Below are positions 1 through 9,055 of a DNA stretch of 64,000 nt, piece by piece; the stretch's first letter is position 1, and each line of letters starts with the position of its first letter. The position numbers and the translations under genes are program-made. Source of the DNA: Kitasatospora paranensis (GTDB lineage Bacteria > Actinomycetota > Actinomycetes > Streptomycetales > Streptomycetaceae). The DNA is taken from positions 7,130,001-7,194,000 of the forward strand of contig NZ_BAABKV010000001.1 of the NCBI RefSeq assembly GCF_039544005.1. Reading direction: 5' to 3'. The notes under the pieces are model-generated. The model worked only from the letters and a program-made list of their open reading frames with translations, was not told the origin of the DNA and searched no databases.

Positions 1-1
1 C

Positions 2-343
2 GGCGACCCGCGCTTCCGGCACGCCGCGGCCGCGGCCGCGCTCTGCGGCGTGTTCATGGCCTGGGCGGCCCTGCACCTGATGTACGCCACCCGCTACGCG
101 TACGTCTACTACCTGCCGCCCGTCGGCGGGATCGACTTCAACACCGGCGACGCGCCCCGGTACAGCGACTTCCTCTACTTCAGCTACAACCTCGGCATGA
201 CCTACCAGGTCTCCGACACCAGCGTCTCCACCTCCGCGCTCCGCGCCGTCGTCCTGCGTCACTGCCTGCTGTCGTACGTCTTCGGCGCCAGCATCCTGGC
301 CACCACCATCAGCCTCGTCGCCGGCATCGTCACCAGCCGCTGA
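2..343 (+). CDS. DUF1345 family membrane protein, 3' part
   Basis: The gene runs off the left edge, and the reading frame is open from base 2, upstream of the first ATG at 50. The remaining 113 codons contain two hydrophobic segments, one around FMAWAALHLMYATRY and a C-terminal one ending in SLVAGIV, joined by an aromatic stretch with GGIDF and DFLYFSYNLGMTYQVSD. That stretch is typical of the C-terminal half of DUF1345 integral membrane proteins. Function is unknown for the family. A self-complementary GC hairpin at 346-361, just after the stop, may act as a terminator. Confidence 0.8.
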   Translation, partial: GDPRFRHAAAAAALCGVFMAWAALHLMYATRYAYVYYLPPVGGIDFNTGDAPRYSDFLYFSYNLGMTYQVSDTSVSTSALRAVVLRHCLLSYVFGASILATTISLVAGIVTSR

Positions 344-345
344 CG

Positions 346-361
346 CGGGCCCGCGGGCCCG
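346..361 (+). terminator. GC palindrome after DUF1345 gene
   Basis: A 16-bp perfectly self-complementary GC sequence lies 3 bp after the stop codon at 341-343. There is no U-tract, which is common for actinobacterial terminators. The next gene starts 21 bp later. This is a weak call based on structure and position only. Confidence 0.3.
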
Positions 362-382
362 TCCCGGGCCTATGCTCGAACC

Positions 383-1183
383 ATGGCCCCGACCGCTCGC
401 CCACCCGGCCCGGATGCCGCCGCCGGACCAGCGACGGAACCCGTCACGCCCGATCCGGCGCGGGAGGTGACCGGCACGCTGCTGACCCAGTCCTGGCTCG
501 ACCTCACCTTCCTGCACTGGGCGGCGGACCCGGCGGACGTGGCGCCGCTGCTCCCGCCCGGCACCCGGCCCGACGTGCACGACGGGATGACGTACGTGGG
601 CCTGGTGGCCTTCCGCATGCACCGGGTGGGGTGGTTCCGGCTGCCGGGCGTGCCGTATTTCGGGACGTTCCCTGAGACCAACGTGCGGCTCTACTCGGTG
701 GACGGGCACGGCCGGCGCGGCGTGGTGTTCCGCTCGCTGGAGGCCTCCCGGCTCGTCCCGGTCGCGATGGCCCGGCTCGGCTTCCGGCTGCCGTACGTCT
801 GGGCCCGGATGACCATCGACCGGGACGGCGACACCCGCACCTACACCAGCGTCCGCCGCTGGCCGGGGCCGCGCGGTGCGCACAGCAGGATCTCCGTCCG
901 GATCGGCGAACCGATCCCGGAGCCGACCGCGCTGGAGCACTTCCTGACGGCCCGTTGGGGCCTGCACGGCGACTTCTTCGGCCGCCCGATGTACCTGCCG
1001 AACACCCACCCGCGCTGGCCGCTGCACCGCGCCGAGCTGACCGGGTGCAGCGAGGACCTGGTCGCCGCCGCCGGACTGCCCCGGCCCGCAGGGCCGCCGG
1101 TCAGCGTGCTGTACTCGCCCGGCGTGCCGGTGCGCTTCGGCGGCCCGCTGCGCCCGCCGCGCCCGCTGCCTCCCGGGCCGTGA
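383..1183 (+). CDS. DUF2071 (YqjF-like) protein
   Basis: A 266-aa protein of the DUF2071/YqjF group (acetoacetate decarboxylase-like fold). Characteristic segments are TQSWLDLTFLHW near the N-terminus, VAPLLPPGTRPDVHDG, TYVGLVAFRM and the FPETNVRLYSVD motif, followed by the GVVFRSLEASR strand. It is predicted cytoplasmic, with no signal peptide or membrane segment. Biochemical function of the family is not established. The ATG at 383 is preceded by a weak purine stretch. Its 3' end overlaps the convergent malate synthase frame by 83 bp. Confidence 0.85.
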   Translation: MAPTARPPGPDAAAGPATEPVTPDPAREVTGTLLTQSWLDLTFLHWAADPADVAPLLPPGTRPDVHDGMTYVGLVAFRMHRVGWFRLPGVPYFGTFPETNVRLYSVDGHGRRGVVFRSLEASRLVPVAMARLGFRLPYVWARMTIDRDGDTRTYTSVRRWPGPRGAHSRISVRIGEPIPEPTALEHFLTARWGLHGDFFGRPMYLPNTHPRWPLHRAELTGCSEDLVAAAGLPRPAGPPVSVLYSPGVPVRFGGPLRPPRPLPPGP

Positions 1184-2530
1184 AGGCGGCGACGCGGACG
1201 AGATGGCGGGCGTAGGCCTCGGTGGTCAGGAAGGCGGGCAGCCGGTCGCCGAGCGCGGTCTCCCGCAGGATCCGCACGGCGTCGTCGACCAGCGCCTGGT
1301 CGGCGCCCTCGGCGAGCAGCGCGGCGCGTTCGCGGTCGACGAGCCGCCCGATCATGTCCCGGTGGCGTAGGCGCCGCCGGTGAGCCGTGAGCAGTGGTGC
1401 TGCCACTGCCAGAGCTGGCAGCGGGCGATCTCGGCAGTCGCGACGTCCTCCATCAGGCCGGACACGGCGACCGCGCCGGAGCCGCCGAGCCAGGCGGTGA
1501 GGTAGCGCAGGGCCACCGCGACGTTGGACCGCACGCCCTCGTGGGTGGGGTAGCCCGGGGTGCGGTGCACGGCGAGCAGGTCGGCGGCGGTCACCGCCAC
1601 GTCCTCGCGGCGACGGTCCAGCTGGTGCGGCCGTCCGCCGAGCACCCCGTCGAAGACCGCCCGACAGGTGGCGACCAGGCCGGGGTGGGCGACCCAGGAG
1701 CCGTCGAACCCGTCGCCGGCCTCCCGCTCCTTGTCCAGGCGGACCTTGGCGAGCGCGGCCGCGTTCGCCTCCCGGTCCCGGCTCGGGACGGCGGCCGCCA
1801 TGCCGCCGATCGCGTGGGCGCCGCGCCGCTGGCAGGTGCGGACCAGCAGGTCGGTGCAGGCGCGCAGGAACGGCTGGCCCATGGTGACCTGCGCCCGGTC
1901 CGGCAGCACGTACCGCCGGCCGTGCCCGGCGAAGTTCTTGATCAGGCTGAACAGGTGGTCCCAGCGTCCCGCGTTGAGCCCGGCGGCGTGCTCGCGCCGC
2001 CTGCAGTGGAATTGGTACAGCCCGAGGTCGACGAGGGCGGCGACGGCCGGGCGGCCGTCGATCAGCAGGTCGGCCTCGTCCAGGTGCCAGCCGCGCGGGC
2101 GGACGACGATGGTGGCCGGGCTGTCGCCGACCCGGTACCGCCTCCCGTCGGGCGCGGTGTCGTCGATCCTGCGCTCGATCGCGTCGAGCAGGTTCAGCTG
2201 GCCGGAGACGATGTTGTGCCAGGTCGGCGCGGTCGCGTCCTCGAAGTCCGCGAGCCGGACCTGCGCACCGGAGTCGAGCGCGTTGACGGTCATCCGGCGC
2301 TCGGGCGGCCCGGTGATCTCCACCCGCCGGTCGGCCGGGCCGGGCGCGGCCGGTGCGATGCGCCAGGTGAGGTCCTCCCGGACGGCGCGGGTCTCCGGGA
2401 GGAAGTCCAGGGTGCCCGTCCCGGCCAGGACGGCGGCGCGGCGGAGGCGCTCCGCGCGCAGGTCGGCGCGGCGCCCGGCGAAGGCGTCGTGCAGGCGGAT
2501 CAGGAAGCGCAGGGCGTCCGGGGCGAGGAA
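1101..2530 (-). pseudogene. aceB: Malate synthase A, 5'-truncated and frameshifted
   Basis: The glyoxylate-shunt enzyme condensing glyoxylate and acetyl-CoA to malate. Recognisable family segments in order are FLAPDALRFL, LDFLPETRAVRE, EITGPPERRMTVNAL, FEDATAPTW, GWHLDEADL, DLGLYQFH, HEGVRSNVAVALRYL and LWQWQHHCSRL. The body is interrupted near 1362, where one base is missing after ATG(G) in the GGG run. The C-terminal part MIGRLVDRERAALLAEG continues in another frame. The first about 20 residues and the start codon are absent: at 2530/2531 the frame runs directly into the neighbouring divergent regulator. As given it cannot encode a normal protein. The frameshift looks like a sequencing error, but the 5' truncation may be a real deletion or a misjoin. 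Confidence 0.88.
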
Positions 2531-2532
2531 CC

Positions 2533-3147
2533 GCGCTCGTCCTGCCGTACACGTCGTTCCACACCGAGGCCGAGCGCTCCCGGTACGACATCGAGCACCT
2601 CGCCGACCACTTCGGCGTCGGCTACGAGACCGTCTGCCACCGCCTCAGCACCCTGCAGCGGCCCGGGCTGCGTGGCGTGCCGTTCTCCTTCGTCCGGGTC
2701 GACCGGGCCGGGAACGTCTCGAAACGGCAGTCCGCCAGCGACTTCCACTTCTCCCGCACCGGCGGTACCTGCCCGCTGTGGAACGTCTGCGAGGCGTTCG
2801 CCGCGCCCGGCCGGGTGCACGTCCAGGTCGCCGCGATGCCGGACGGCCGCCGCTACCTGTGGACGGCGCGGGCGGTCACCCGCTCGCCGGGCGGGTGGGG
2901 CCGTCCCGGCAAGACCTTCGCGATCGGCCTCGGCTGCGAACTGCGGCACGCCTCCCGGCTCGTCTACTCGGCCGGCCTCGACCTCGGCGACCGGGCGGCC
3001 GCCACCCCGATCGGCCTCGGCTGCAAGGTCTGCGAACGCCCGGCCTGCCCCCAGCGCGCCGCACCGGCCCTCGGCCGCCCGCCGGCCGTGGACGAGCACA
3101 CCAGTACCTTCGTCCCGTACCCGGTCCTGCCCGGTCCGGCGGACTGA
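2533..3147 (+). pseudogene. ScfR/RamB-type XRE regulator, C-terminal fragment
   Basis: About 204 codons match the C-terminal domain (DUF2083 and tail) of short-chain acyl-responsive XRE regulators, the group that includes corynebacterial RamB and mycobacterial PrpR. Visible segments are LVLPYTSFHTEAERSRYD, HFGVGYETVCHRLSTLQRP, FVRVDRAGNVSKRQSA, GGTCPLWNV and IGLGCKVCERPACPQRA with its conserved cysteines. The N-terminal HTH and the IrrE-like domain (about 260 residues or more) are missing. The frame simply begins where truncated aceB ends. Such regulators control glyoxylate-shunt and propionate genes, so head-to-head placement with aceB makes sense. The remnant lacks a start codon and a DNA-binding domain. 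Confidence 0.82.
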
Positions 3148-3201
3148 GCGGCCGTCCCTCCCGTCAAGTCCCCCTCGGGGCGGCACGGTAGGCTGCCGGG
3201 C

Positions 3202-3504
3202 ATGTCACAGCCGGTGCAGCTCGTCATCCTGATCACCACGTTGCCGGGTCGCGGCGGGGAGCAGATCGCCGCCTTCGAGCGCCTCGCTCCGCTCGTGCGG
3301 GCCGAGGCGGGCTGCCTGCAGTACGACCTGCACCAGGTGAGCGGCGAGCCCGAACGCTTCGTCCTCATCGAGCGGTGGGCATCGAAGGCGGCCCTCGCCG
3401 CCCACGACGTCACGCCGCACATGATCGAGGCCGATGCCGCCAGCCCCGCCTTCCGGGCCGGGCCCGCCGAGGTCGTCGAACTCGTCGCGGCCCCCGTGGC
3501 CTGA
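3202..3504 (+). CDS. Antibiotic biosynthesis monooxygenase (ABM) domain protein
   Basis: A 100-aa single-domain protein with the dimeric alpha-beta barrel ABM fold: strand VQLVILITTLPGR, helix around FERLAPLVRAEAGC, strand LQYDLHQ, and FVLIERWASKAALAAHD, ending with a C-terminal VVELVAAP strand. Relatives include YgiN-like quinol monooxygenases and heme-degrading enzymes. Substrate cannot be inferred, and no adjacent pathway genes point to one. The start is an ATG preceded by a weak purine stretch. Confidence 0.85.
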   Translation: MSQPVQLVILITTLPGRGGEQIAAFERLAPLVRAEAGCLQYDLHQVSGEPERFVLIERWASKAALAAHDVTPHMIEADAASPAFRAGPAEVVELVAAPVA

Positions 3505-3527
3505 CGGCCGTACGCCGTTGCGTGCGG

Positions 3528-3988
3528 TCAGAGGGCCCGGTGGTGGCGCCACCAGCCGTCGATCACCGCGAACTTCTCGGCGAAGTCGTGGTCGAACCTC
3601 GCGTGGGGTGCCCGCAGCACCGTTCGCTTCCCGTTGAACTGGTACAGGGCGATGGACCTTCCTCGATCCGGACGTCCTGGATGGTGTGCCAGTCGACGGC
3701 ACGTCGGTGGCTGCCGTGGACAACCACCCGGTGAGGCGTCAGCTCGATGCCGAACTCGCGGCCCAGCAGCAGGCTCCACACGGGCATGGTAAGGACGACC
3801 AGGCCGGCATGGACCGAGTCCCGCTGGAACAGCGGCTCGCCGTTGGCCCGGAGGAGGAGCTCGAAGAGGAGGACGGCAACAGCGGATCCCAGGGCGGCGG
3901 GGGCCATGCGCTGAAGCGGTGTCGGGCGGAACCGCACAGCCTTCCAGGCCTGGGGCCCGGCCGCCGGGGCGCGCTGGTCATTCGGCAT
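3528..3988 (-). CDS. Small PH-like membrane protein (frameshifted)
   Basis: Reconstructed as 153 aa: start at MPNDQRAPAAG (ATG at 3988-3986), two hydrophobic segments (LGSAVAVLLFELLL and AGLVVLTMPVWSLLL), then a bacterial PH-like region FGIELTPHRVVVHGSHRRAVDW and IQDVRIEE. The frame breaks near 3655 and resumes with RSIALYQFNGKRTVLRAP to the stop at 3528. One missing base explains the break, and the total becomes divisible by three. It is probably a membrane-anchored PH-domain protein of unknown function. No operon partner is evident. Confidence 0.68.
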
Positions 3989-4353
3989 GGCGGTGGCCTC
4001 TGGGGTGTGCTCGATCAGGTGTGGTCCGGCCGTGGGCCGGGCTGTGTGCACCACCGGGCTGTCTGCACCAGGAGCGCCGATCGCGGGTGGTGCCACGGCG
4101 GAATGTGATGCTCCGTTTCTGCGGTGGAAGTATGTCGCCCGACGTCCGGCGGCCGCAAGGCGGGCCACTGCCCGGTCGGGCGATGGCCACGGGCCCGAGC
4201 GGTACCCGGCGCGGAGGCCGCCGACCCTCGCTTTCGGCGAGACCGGCCCCATACGAGGCCGACCCACTGGACGGCGGCTTCGCGATGGCCCGCGGCTGGC
4301 CGGCCGGGTGGCGTCGCGCGGCACCGCCCGGCCCCCGGACCTACCCTGAGGGC
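3989..4353. other. Divergent intergenic region, no gene seen
   Basis: 365 bp lie between the divergent PH-like and VOC genes. Overlapping frames are open only because of GC content and show no family signature. No clear promoter pair, operator dyad or RNA structure was recognised. Confidence 0.5.
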
Positions 4354-4703
4354 ATGATCAACGGTGCGCACGTCATCATCCACAGCCGCGACGAAGAGGC
4401 GGACCGGGCCTTCTTCCGCGACGTGCTGGAGTGGCCGAACGTCGACGCGGGAGGCGGCTGGCTGATCTTCGCGCTGCCCCCGGCCGAGCTGGCCGTGCAC
4501 CCCACGGACGGCCCCGGGGCGCATGAGCTCTACCTGATGTGCGACGACGTCGACGCCACGGTGCGCGACCTGACCGCCAGGGGTGTGGAGTTCACCCGGC
4601 CGGTCACCGCGGCCGGCTGGGGAGGGTGACGGCGTTCCGCCTGCCGGGCGGCGGCGAGGTGCACCTGTACGAACCGCGCCACGCGAGGGCCACCGACCGG
4701 TGA
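4354..4703 (+). CDS. VOC/glyoxalase-like protein (frameshifted)
   Basis: Reconstructed as 116 aa of the vicinal oxygen chelate family: INGAHVIIHSRDEEADRAFF, VLEWPNVDAGGGWLIFALP, ELAVHPTD, ELYLMCDDVDATVRDL, GVEFTRPVT and, after the break, VTAFRLPGGGEVHLYEPRH. The frame breaks at about 4620. One base is missing in the GGGGAGGG run, and adding it restores 117 codons. The His at the start of the fold and the C-terminal HLYEP strand fit metal-binding VOC proteins. Substrate is unknown. Confidence 0.75.
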
Positions 4704-4743
4704 GAACTCACCTGCCTCGGCGTCTCCTGCGGGACGATCCCAC

Positions 4744-4814
4744 CGCCACCCGCCACCCGCCACCCGCCACCCGCCGCGCGGCCGTGACGGCCCGGCGGAG
4801 ACGGCCCGGCGGAG
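4744..4814. repeat. Two short tandem repeats downstream of VOC gene
   Basis: CGCCACC occurs four times in tandem at 4744-4771. A 14-bp unit, ACGGCCCGGCGGAG, occurs twice head-to-tail at 4787-4800 and 4801-4814. They lie between the convergent VOC and VKOR genes and may vary by slippage. No function is visible. Confidence 0.7.
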
Positions 4815-4824
4815 ACGTGTTGAC

Positions 4825-4856
4825 GGCTCCCACCCGGAAAATCCCAGGTGGGAGCC
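4825..4856 (-). terminator. Terminator of the DsbA-VKOR operon
   Basis: A perfect 10-bp stem (GGCTCCCACC with GGTGGGAGCC) and a 12-nt loop lie 16 bp past the VKOR stop codon. The loop contains four A on the plus strand. It is well placed for intrinsic termination of the minus-strand operon. Confidence 0.65.
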
Positions 4857-4871
4857 ATCAGGAACGCCCCA

Positions 4872-5510
4872 TCAGATCAGCGTGCGCCAGTAGTACCAGA
4901 ACCTGTTCAGCACCAGCAGCGCAATACCGAGGTACCACAGGGCAGGGGCGGCCCAGTGGTAGCGGGTCAGGGCGGCCGTGAGCCCGCGCGGGGCGGGTAG
5001 GACGCCCGTCCGCAGGTTGTGCAGCAGGGTGTACCAGAACAGCGGCCCCACCACGGCCCACACCACCATGCAGTACGGGCAGAGGGCGCCGATCTCGTAC
5101 AGCGCCTGGCTGATCAGCCAGATCACGAAGCCGAGCCCGAACGCCGTGCCCGCCTGGAGCCCGAGCCAGAACCACCGGCGGTGGGCGGCGCCGGACAGCA
5201 GGCCGGCGCCGACCGCGGCGAGCGCTCCGAACGCGACCAGGCCGATCAGCGGGTTGGGGAAGCCGAAGGCCGAGGCCTGCGCGGTGCGCATCACCGAACC
5301 GCAGCTGATCACCGGGTTGATGCTGCATCCCGGCCGGTAGCCCGGGTTCTCCAGCATCCGGAGCTTGTCGAAGGTCAGGACCGCGGAGGCGGCCAGCCCG
5401 AGCAGGCCGCCGACCAGCAGCAGCCAGGAGAACGCCCGGCCGGCCGGGACGGGGACCGCCCGCGTGGCGGTGGCGGGCTCGGACGCGGGGACGGTGGCGG
5501 TGGTCTGCAC
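4872..5510 (-). CDS. Vitamin K epoxide reductase (VKOR) family protein
   Basis: A 212-aa membrane protein that in actinobacteria replaces DsbB and re-oxidises a DsbA-like partner using menaquinone. It has the loop cysteine pair (Cys62 in GCSINPV and Cys70 in VISCGS) and the active-site CPYC at residues 144-147 beside MVVW. There are about five hydrophobic helices. The upstream thioredoxin-fold gene ends only 3 bp before this start, so the two are almost certainly co-transcribed and translationally coupled. Together they form an extracytoplasmic disulfide-forming system. Confidence 0.93.
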   Translation of the reverse strand: MQTTATVPASEPATATRAVPVPAGRAFSWLLLVGGLLGLAASAVLTFDKLRMLENPGYRPGCSINPVISCGSVMRTAQASAFGFPNPLIGLVAFGALAAVGAGLLSGAAHRRWFWLGLQAGTAFGLGFVIWLISQALYEIGALCPYCMVVWAVVGPLFWYTLLHNLRTGVLPAPRGLTAALTRYHWAAPALWYLGIALLVLNRFWYYWRTLI

Positions 5511-5513
5511 GGC

Positions 5514-6311
5514 TCAGCCCCCGATCGTGCTGCGGATCAGCGCGGTGTACTGCTCCGGCGTCACCGGCTTGCCCGCGCCGTCGAAGACCGAAAGCGTCCT
5601 GCCGTCCAGCTTCACCGTCGGGGTGCCGTTGACGCCGCTGGAGTTGAAGGCCTTGGCGACCTTGGAGGCCCACGGCAGGTAGGTGCCCTCGGTGACGGCC
5701 TTGGTGAAGGCCGCAGTCTTCAGGCCCGGCACCTTGCCGGCCAGCTCCAGGATCCGGTTGGTGTCGCCGAACCCGTCACTGGTCTCGGCGGGCTGGTTGG
5801 CGTACAGCACGTCGTGGAACTTCTTGAACTGGTCCACGCCCTGGTCGAGGGCCGCGCCCGCGGCGGCCAGCGCGGTCCTGGAGCCCTTGCCGCCGAGGTT
5901 GTCGTCCAGGAAGGCGGCCAGGTGGTACTCGATCTTGTAGGTGCCGCTGTCGGCCAGTTGCTGCACGGCCTGCCCGGCCGAGGTCTCGAACTCCCGGCAC
6001 ACCGGGCAGCGGAAGTCCTCGTACACGGTGAGCGTGTGCGGGGCGTCGGCGCGGCCGTAGACCACGACCGTGCCGTCGGTGCCGGACGTGTGGGCGGGCG
6101 TGGTCACCGGGACGGCCGCCGCCGCGGTGCCGGAGCCGTCCGAGGCGGTGGAGATGGCCGCCACGGTGCCGCCGACGACGGCGATCACCGCTGCGACGGC
6201 GACGCCCACGGCGGTCCGCCGCCGGACGGTGGCGGCGCGCTGCTCGCGGCGGTGCGCCTCCTGCATGCGCTCACGGGCGGACTGGGCGGGGCGGGGCTGC
6301 TGCGTGGTCAT
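5514..6311 (-). CDS. DsbA-like thioredoxin-fold oxidoreductase
   Basis: A 265-aa membrane-tethered protein: basic cytoplasmic N-terminus, one TM segment at about residues 35-54, an Ala/Thr linker, then a DsbA/DSBA-type thioredoxin domain with active site FRCPVCREFE (Cys102 and Cys105) and the cis-Pro region NGTPTVKLDG. It introduces disulfides into secreted proteins, with the adjacent VKOR gene as its likely oxidant. It is the upstream partner of that gene with a 3-bp gap. Confidence 0.92.
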   Translation of the reverse strand: MTTQQPRPAQSARERMQEAHRREQRAATVRRRTAVGVAVAAVIAVVGGTVAAISTASDGSGTAAAAVPVTTPAHTSGTDGTVVVYGRADAPHTLTVYEDFRCPVCREFETSAGQAVQQLADSGTYKIEYHLAAFLDDNLGGKGSRTALAAAGAALDQGVDQFKKFHDVLYANQPAETSDGFGDTNRILELAGKVPGLKTAAFTKAVTEGTYLPWASKVAKAFNSSGVNGTPTVKLDGRTLSVFDGAGKPVTPEQYTALIRSTIGG

Positions 6312-6438
6312 GGTGTCCGTCGATCCTCACGGTACGGGCGTGCCGCCGGGCCGTACGGCCGCGCGGGGGCACACCGGAAAGGGGGCGTCCTGCGTACGGG
6401 GGCGAGCCGACGGGCGGACCGGCGGGGGCCGGTGGCGG

Positions 6439-7087
6439 TCAGCAGGCCAGGGCGTACGCGGGCGGGCCGCGCCGGGGTGCCGGGGTGAGGAGGACGTCGT
6501 CGGGGCGGGGCAGCGCCCGCTCGCGGTCGGGCAGCGCCGCCAGGACGGCGGGGCAGGCCGGGAGCGGTGCGAGCAGCAGCAGCGCCCGCCAGGGGCGCGC
6601 GCCGCGGACCGCAGGGTGCGCAGCGCCTCGCCGACGGCGCCGAGCGCGCTGTCGCCGAGCCGCAGCCAGAGGGCGGCGGCCAGGGCCAGCGCCAGGTGCA
6701 CCAGCAGGACCAGCAGCCGGACCGATCCGGCGGAGCCGCCCGACCAGCCGGAGAGCAGGGTGTCGCCGTGCACCGAGCCGCCGCCGCAGACCAGCAGGTC
6801 GACGCCGTGCGACCGGGCGGCGACCGCGGTGCAGCCGTCCTGGCCGAGGTTGAAGGCGGTGTTCAGCAGCAGCTCGACCGGGACCATCACGGCGCAGAGC
6901 CGCCACAGGCTCTGGCGGCCCCCGCCAGCGCGACCGCCAGCAGGAACACGGCCGCCGTGCAGAGCGCGACGAGCGTCAGCGGCAGCTGCCGGCCGGTCAG
7001 CACGACCTGGCCCAGGGCGGCGAGCGGCACGGCGAGCGCGGTGAACACCGCGGCCCGCAGGGCTCTCGTCGTCCTGTCACCGGTCAT
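6439..7087 (-). CDS. Unknown four-TM membrane protein (two frameshifts)
   Basis: Three frames join into one 216-aa protein if one base is restored near 6905 and another near 6590. Pieces in order: MTGDRTTRALRAAVFTALAV and LTLVALCTAAVFLLAVALAG; then LWRLCAVMVPVELLLNTAFN with GQDGCTAVAARSHGVDLLVC, and LLVLLVHLALALAAALWLRL; then WRALLLLAPLPACPAVLAAL. Four hydrophobic helices alternate with an extracytoplasmic loop holding several cysteines, and the protein ends in AYALAC. It is co-directional with the DsbA/VKOR pair 127 bp downstream, so it may be a substrate or accessory of that system, but this is inference. The family was not recognised. Confidence 0.6.
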
Positions 7088-7246
7088 GGACAGCGAGTAT
7101 GCCAGTGCGCCGATCAAGCCCGCATAAGCGTCGCCCGCCGGCCGGTGGCAAGCCGGCCGCCCCGCCCCGGGCGCCCCGGGCGTGCCGGGTCGCCGCCCCG
7201 GACCGGGTCCGGCCTACGCTGGAGACCCCGCAGAAGGGTGACCGCC

Positions 7247-8104
7247 GTGCCGCACCGGGACGAACCGACCGCGGGGGAGCTGCTGACCGCCTGGCTCGCC
7301 CGCCAGACCGAGGCGCTGGCCGCGCTCGAGGGCCCCGTCCGGGCCGACGAGCCCGACGCCGTCCACCGGATGCGGATCACCTCCCGGCGGCTGCGCAGCA
7401 CCCTCCAGGCGTACCGGCCGCTGCTGGCCGCCGACACCACGGCGCTGGTGGGCGAGCTCCGCGAGCTCGCTGCGGCGCTCGGGCTCGCCCGGGACAGCGA
7501 GGTGCTCGGCGAACGGCTCACCGCGGCCGCCCGGGAGCTGCCGCCGGAGTGCGGGCCGCAGGAGGCCGCTGCGGCGCTCGGCCGGTGGTCCGCCGAGCAG
7601 ACCGCCCGCGCCAGGCCGCAGGCGCTCGCGGCCCTGGACGGTCCCCGGCTGCCGGCCCTGCTGGCCGGGCTGCGCGCCCTGGTGGCCGAACCGCGGCTGA
7701 CCGTTCGCGCGGATCGGCCCGCGAGCGGCGAGCTCGCCCGGATCGCCCGTCGCGAACAGCGCCGGACCGGCCGCCGGATCCGGGCCGCCCGGGAGGCCGC
7801 CCCCGGCGAGCCCACCGACCAGGCGCTGCACGAGGCCCGGAAGGCCGCCAAGCGGGCCCGGTACGCGGGCGAGCCGGCCGGCGCCGCGGCGCAGTCGTTC
7901 ACGCGGCGGATGAAGGAGCTCCAGGACCTGCTCGGCGCCCACCAGGACGCCGTGCTCGCCCGCCGGACCTTGCACGGTCTCGCCGGGACGGGCCCGGCCT
8001 TCGCGTACGGCGTCCTCTTCGAGCAGCAGCGGGCGGCCGCGGCGCGGGCCCGGGCCGAGCTGCCGGCGGTCTGGCGGCGGGCCCGCAGACGGCCGACGTT
8101 CTGA
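7247..8104 (+). CDS. CHAD domain protein
   Basis: An all-helical CHAD protein (conserved histidine alpha-helical domain, a polyphosphate-binding fold) of about 285 aa. The diagnostic segments are AVHRMRITSRRLRSTLQAY near the N-terminus and ALHEARKAAKRARYAGE in the second half. Conserved His, Arg and Lys line the polyanion groove. I prefer the GTG at 7247, or the GTG at 7238, over upstream starts because AGAAGGG lies just before them and homology begins there. No CYTH domain is fused. Confidence 0.88.
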   Translation: MPHRDEPTAGELLTAWLARQTEALAALEGPVRADEPDAVHRMRITSRRLRSTLQAYRPLLAADTTALVGELRELAAALGLARDSEVLGERLTAAARELPPECGPQEAAAALGRWSAEQTARARPQALAALDGPRLPALLAGLRALVAEPRLTVRADRPASGELARIARREQRRTGRRIRAAREAAPGEPTDQALHEARKAAKRARYAGEPAGAAAQSFTRRMKELQDLLGAHQDAVLARRTLHGLAGTGPAFAYGVLFEQQRAAAARARAELPAVWRRARRRPTF

Positions 8105-8140
8105 GCACGCGGCGGCCGGCGGCCCGTCCGCGACCGGGGG

Positions 8141-8941
8141 TCAGCGCAGGCCTGCGGCGGCGGCCGCGGTGGCCAGCAGGTCGGTGAGCATCGCCGGGGT
8201 GAGCCGCCCGGTGTAGGTGTTGCGCGGGCTCACGTGGTAGCAGCCGAACAGGTGCAGCCCCGGGCCGCCGTCCGCGGCCGGCAGTGCGGCCCGGGCGCCG
8301 TGGCCGAAGACCGGGCGCGGCCGTGGCACCTGCCAGCCGGACTCCGCGAGCACGGGCAGGACGGCCTGCCAGGCGAACCCGCCCAGGGCGACGACGGCGC
8401 GCGCACTCGGCCGCAGGTAGCGGAACTCGCGGGTGATCCACGGCCGACAGGTGTCGCGCTCGGTCGGGCTCGGCCGGTTCTCCGGCGGGCAGCAGCGGAC
8501 GGGGTCGGTGATCCGCACCCCGTGCAGCCGCAGGCCGTCCCCGCGCCGGACGGCCTCCGCCCGGGAGGCCAGCCCCAGCTCGTACAGGGCGGCGTAGAGC
8601 AGGTCGCCGGACGGGTCGCCGGTGAAGATCCGGCCGGTCCGGTTGGCGCCGTGCGCGGCGGGGGCCAGGCCGACGATCACCAGGGCGGCGTCCTCAGGCC
8701 CGAAGCCGGGGATCGGGCGCGCCCAGTAGTCGTCGTCCAGGTAGGCGCGCCGCTTCGTCCGGGCCGCCTCCTCCCGCCACTCCACCAGCCGCGGACAGGC
8801 CCGGCAGCCGGTCACCGCGGTGTCCAGCTCGGTCAGACTGCCGGTCGCGGCGACGGCCTCGACCGGGTCCAGGACCGGCGCCGGGGGCTCCGGCCAGCCC
8901 GGTGCGGCTGACCGGGCACGACCGGGTGCAGGGGAGGCCAT
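8141..8941 (-). CDS. Family 5 uracil-DNA glycosylase (UDGb)
   Basis: A 266-aa base-excision repair enzyme removing uracil and other deaminated bases. Features are the Fe-S cysteines at CRACP (Cys46, Cys49) and further cysteines in VRCCPPEN and RDTCRPW; motif 1, GLAPAAHGANRTGR, which has Ala where family 1 carries catalytic Asp, as in family 5; and motif 3, HVSPRNT. Length fits UDGb. Convergent with the CHAD gene across 36 bp. Confidence 0.92.
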   Translation of the reverse strand: MASPAPGRARSAAPGWPEPPAPVLDPVEAVAATGSLTELDTAVTGCRACPRLVEWREEAARTKRRAYLDDDYWARPIPGFGPEDAALVIVGLAPAAHGANRTGRIFTGDPSGDLLYAALYELGLASRAEAVRRGDGLRLHGVRITDPVRCCPPENRPSPTERDTCRPWITREFRYLRPSARAVVALGGFAWQAVLPVLAESGWQVPRPRPVFGHGARAALPAADGGPGLHLFGCYHVSPRNTYTGRLTPAMLTDLLATAAAAAGLR

Positions 8942-9055
8942 GCCCGCATCCTAGAACCCGTCCGCCCGGCAGGCCCCGCCCGGCCGTCCGCGCTCCGGCG
9001 GGCGGCCGGAGTAGCGTGGAGAGTGGGGCGGCCTGCGGGTGTGCGAGGTGACGCG

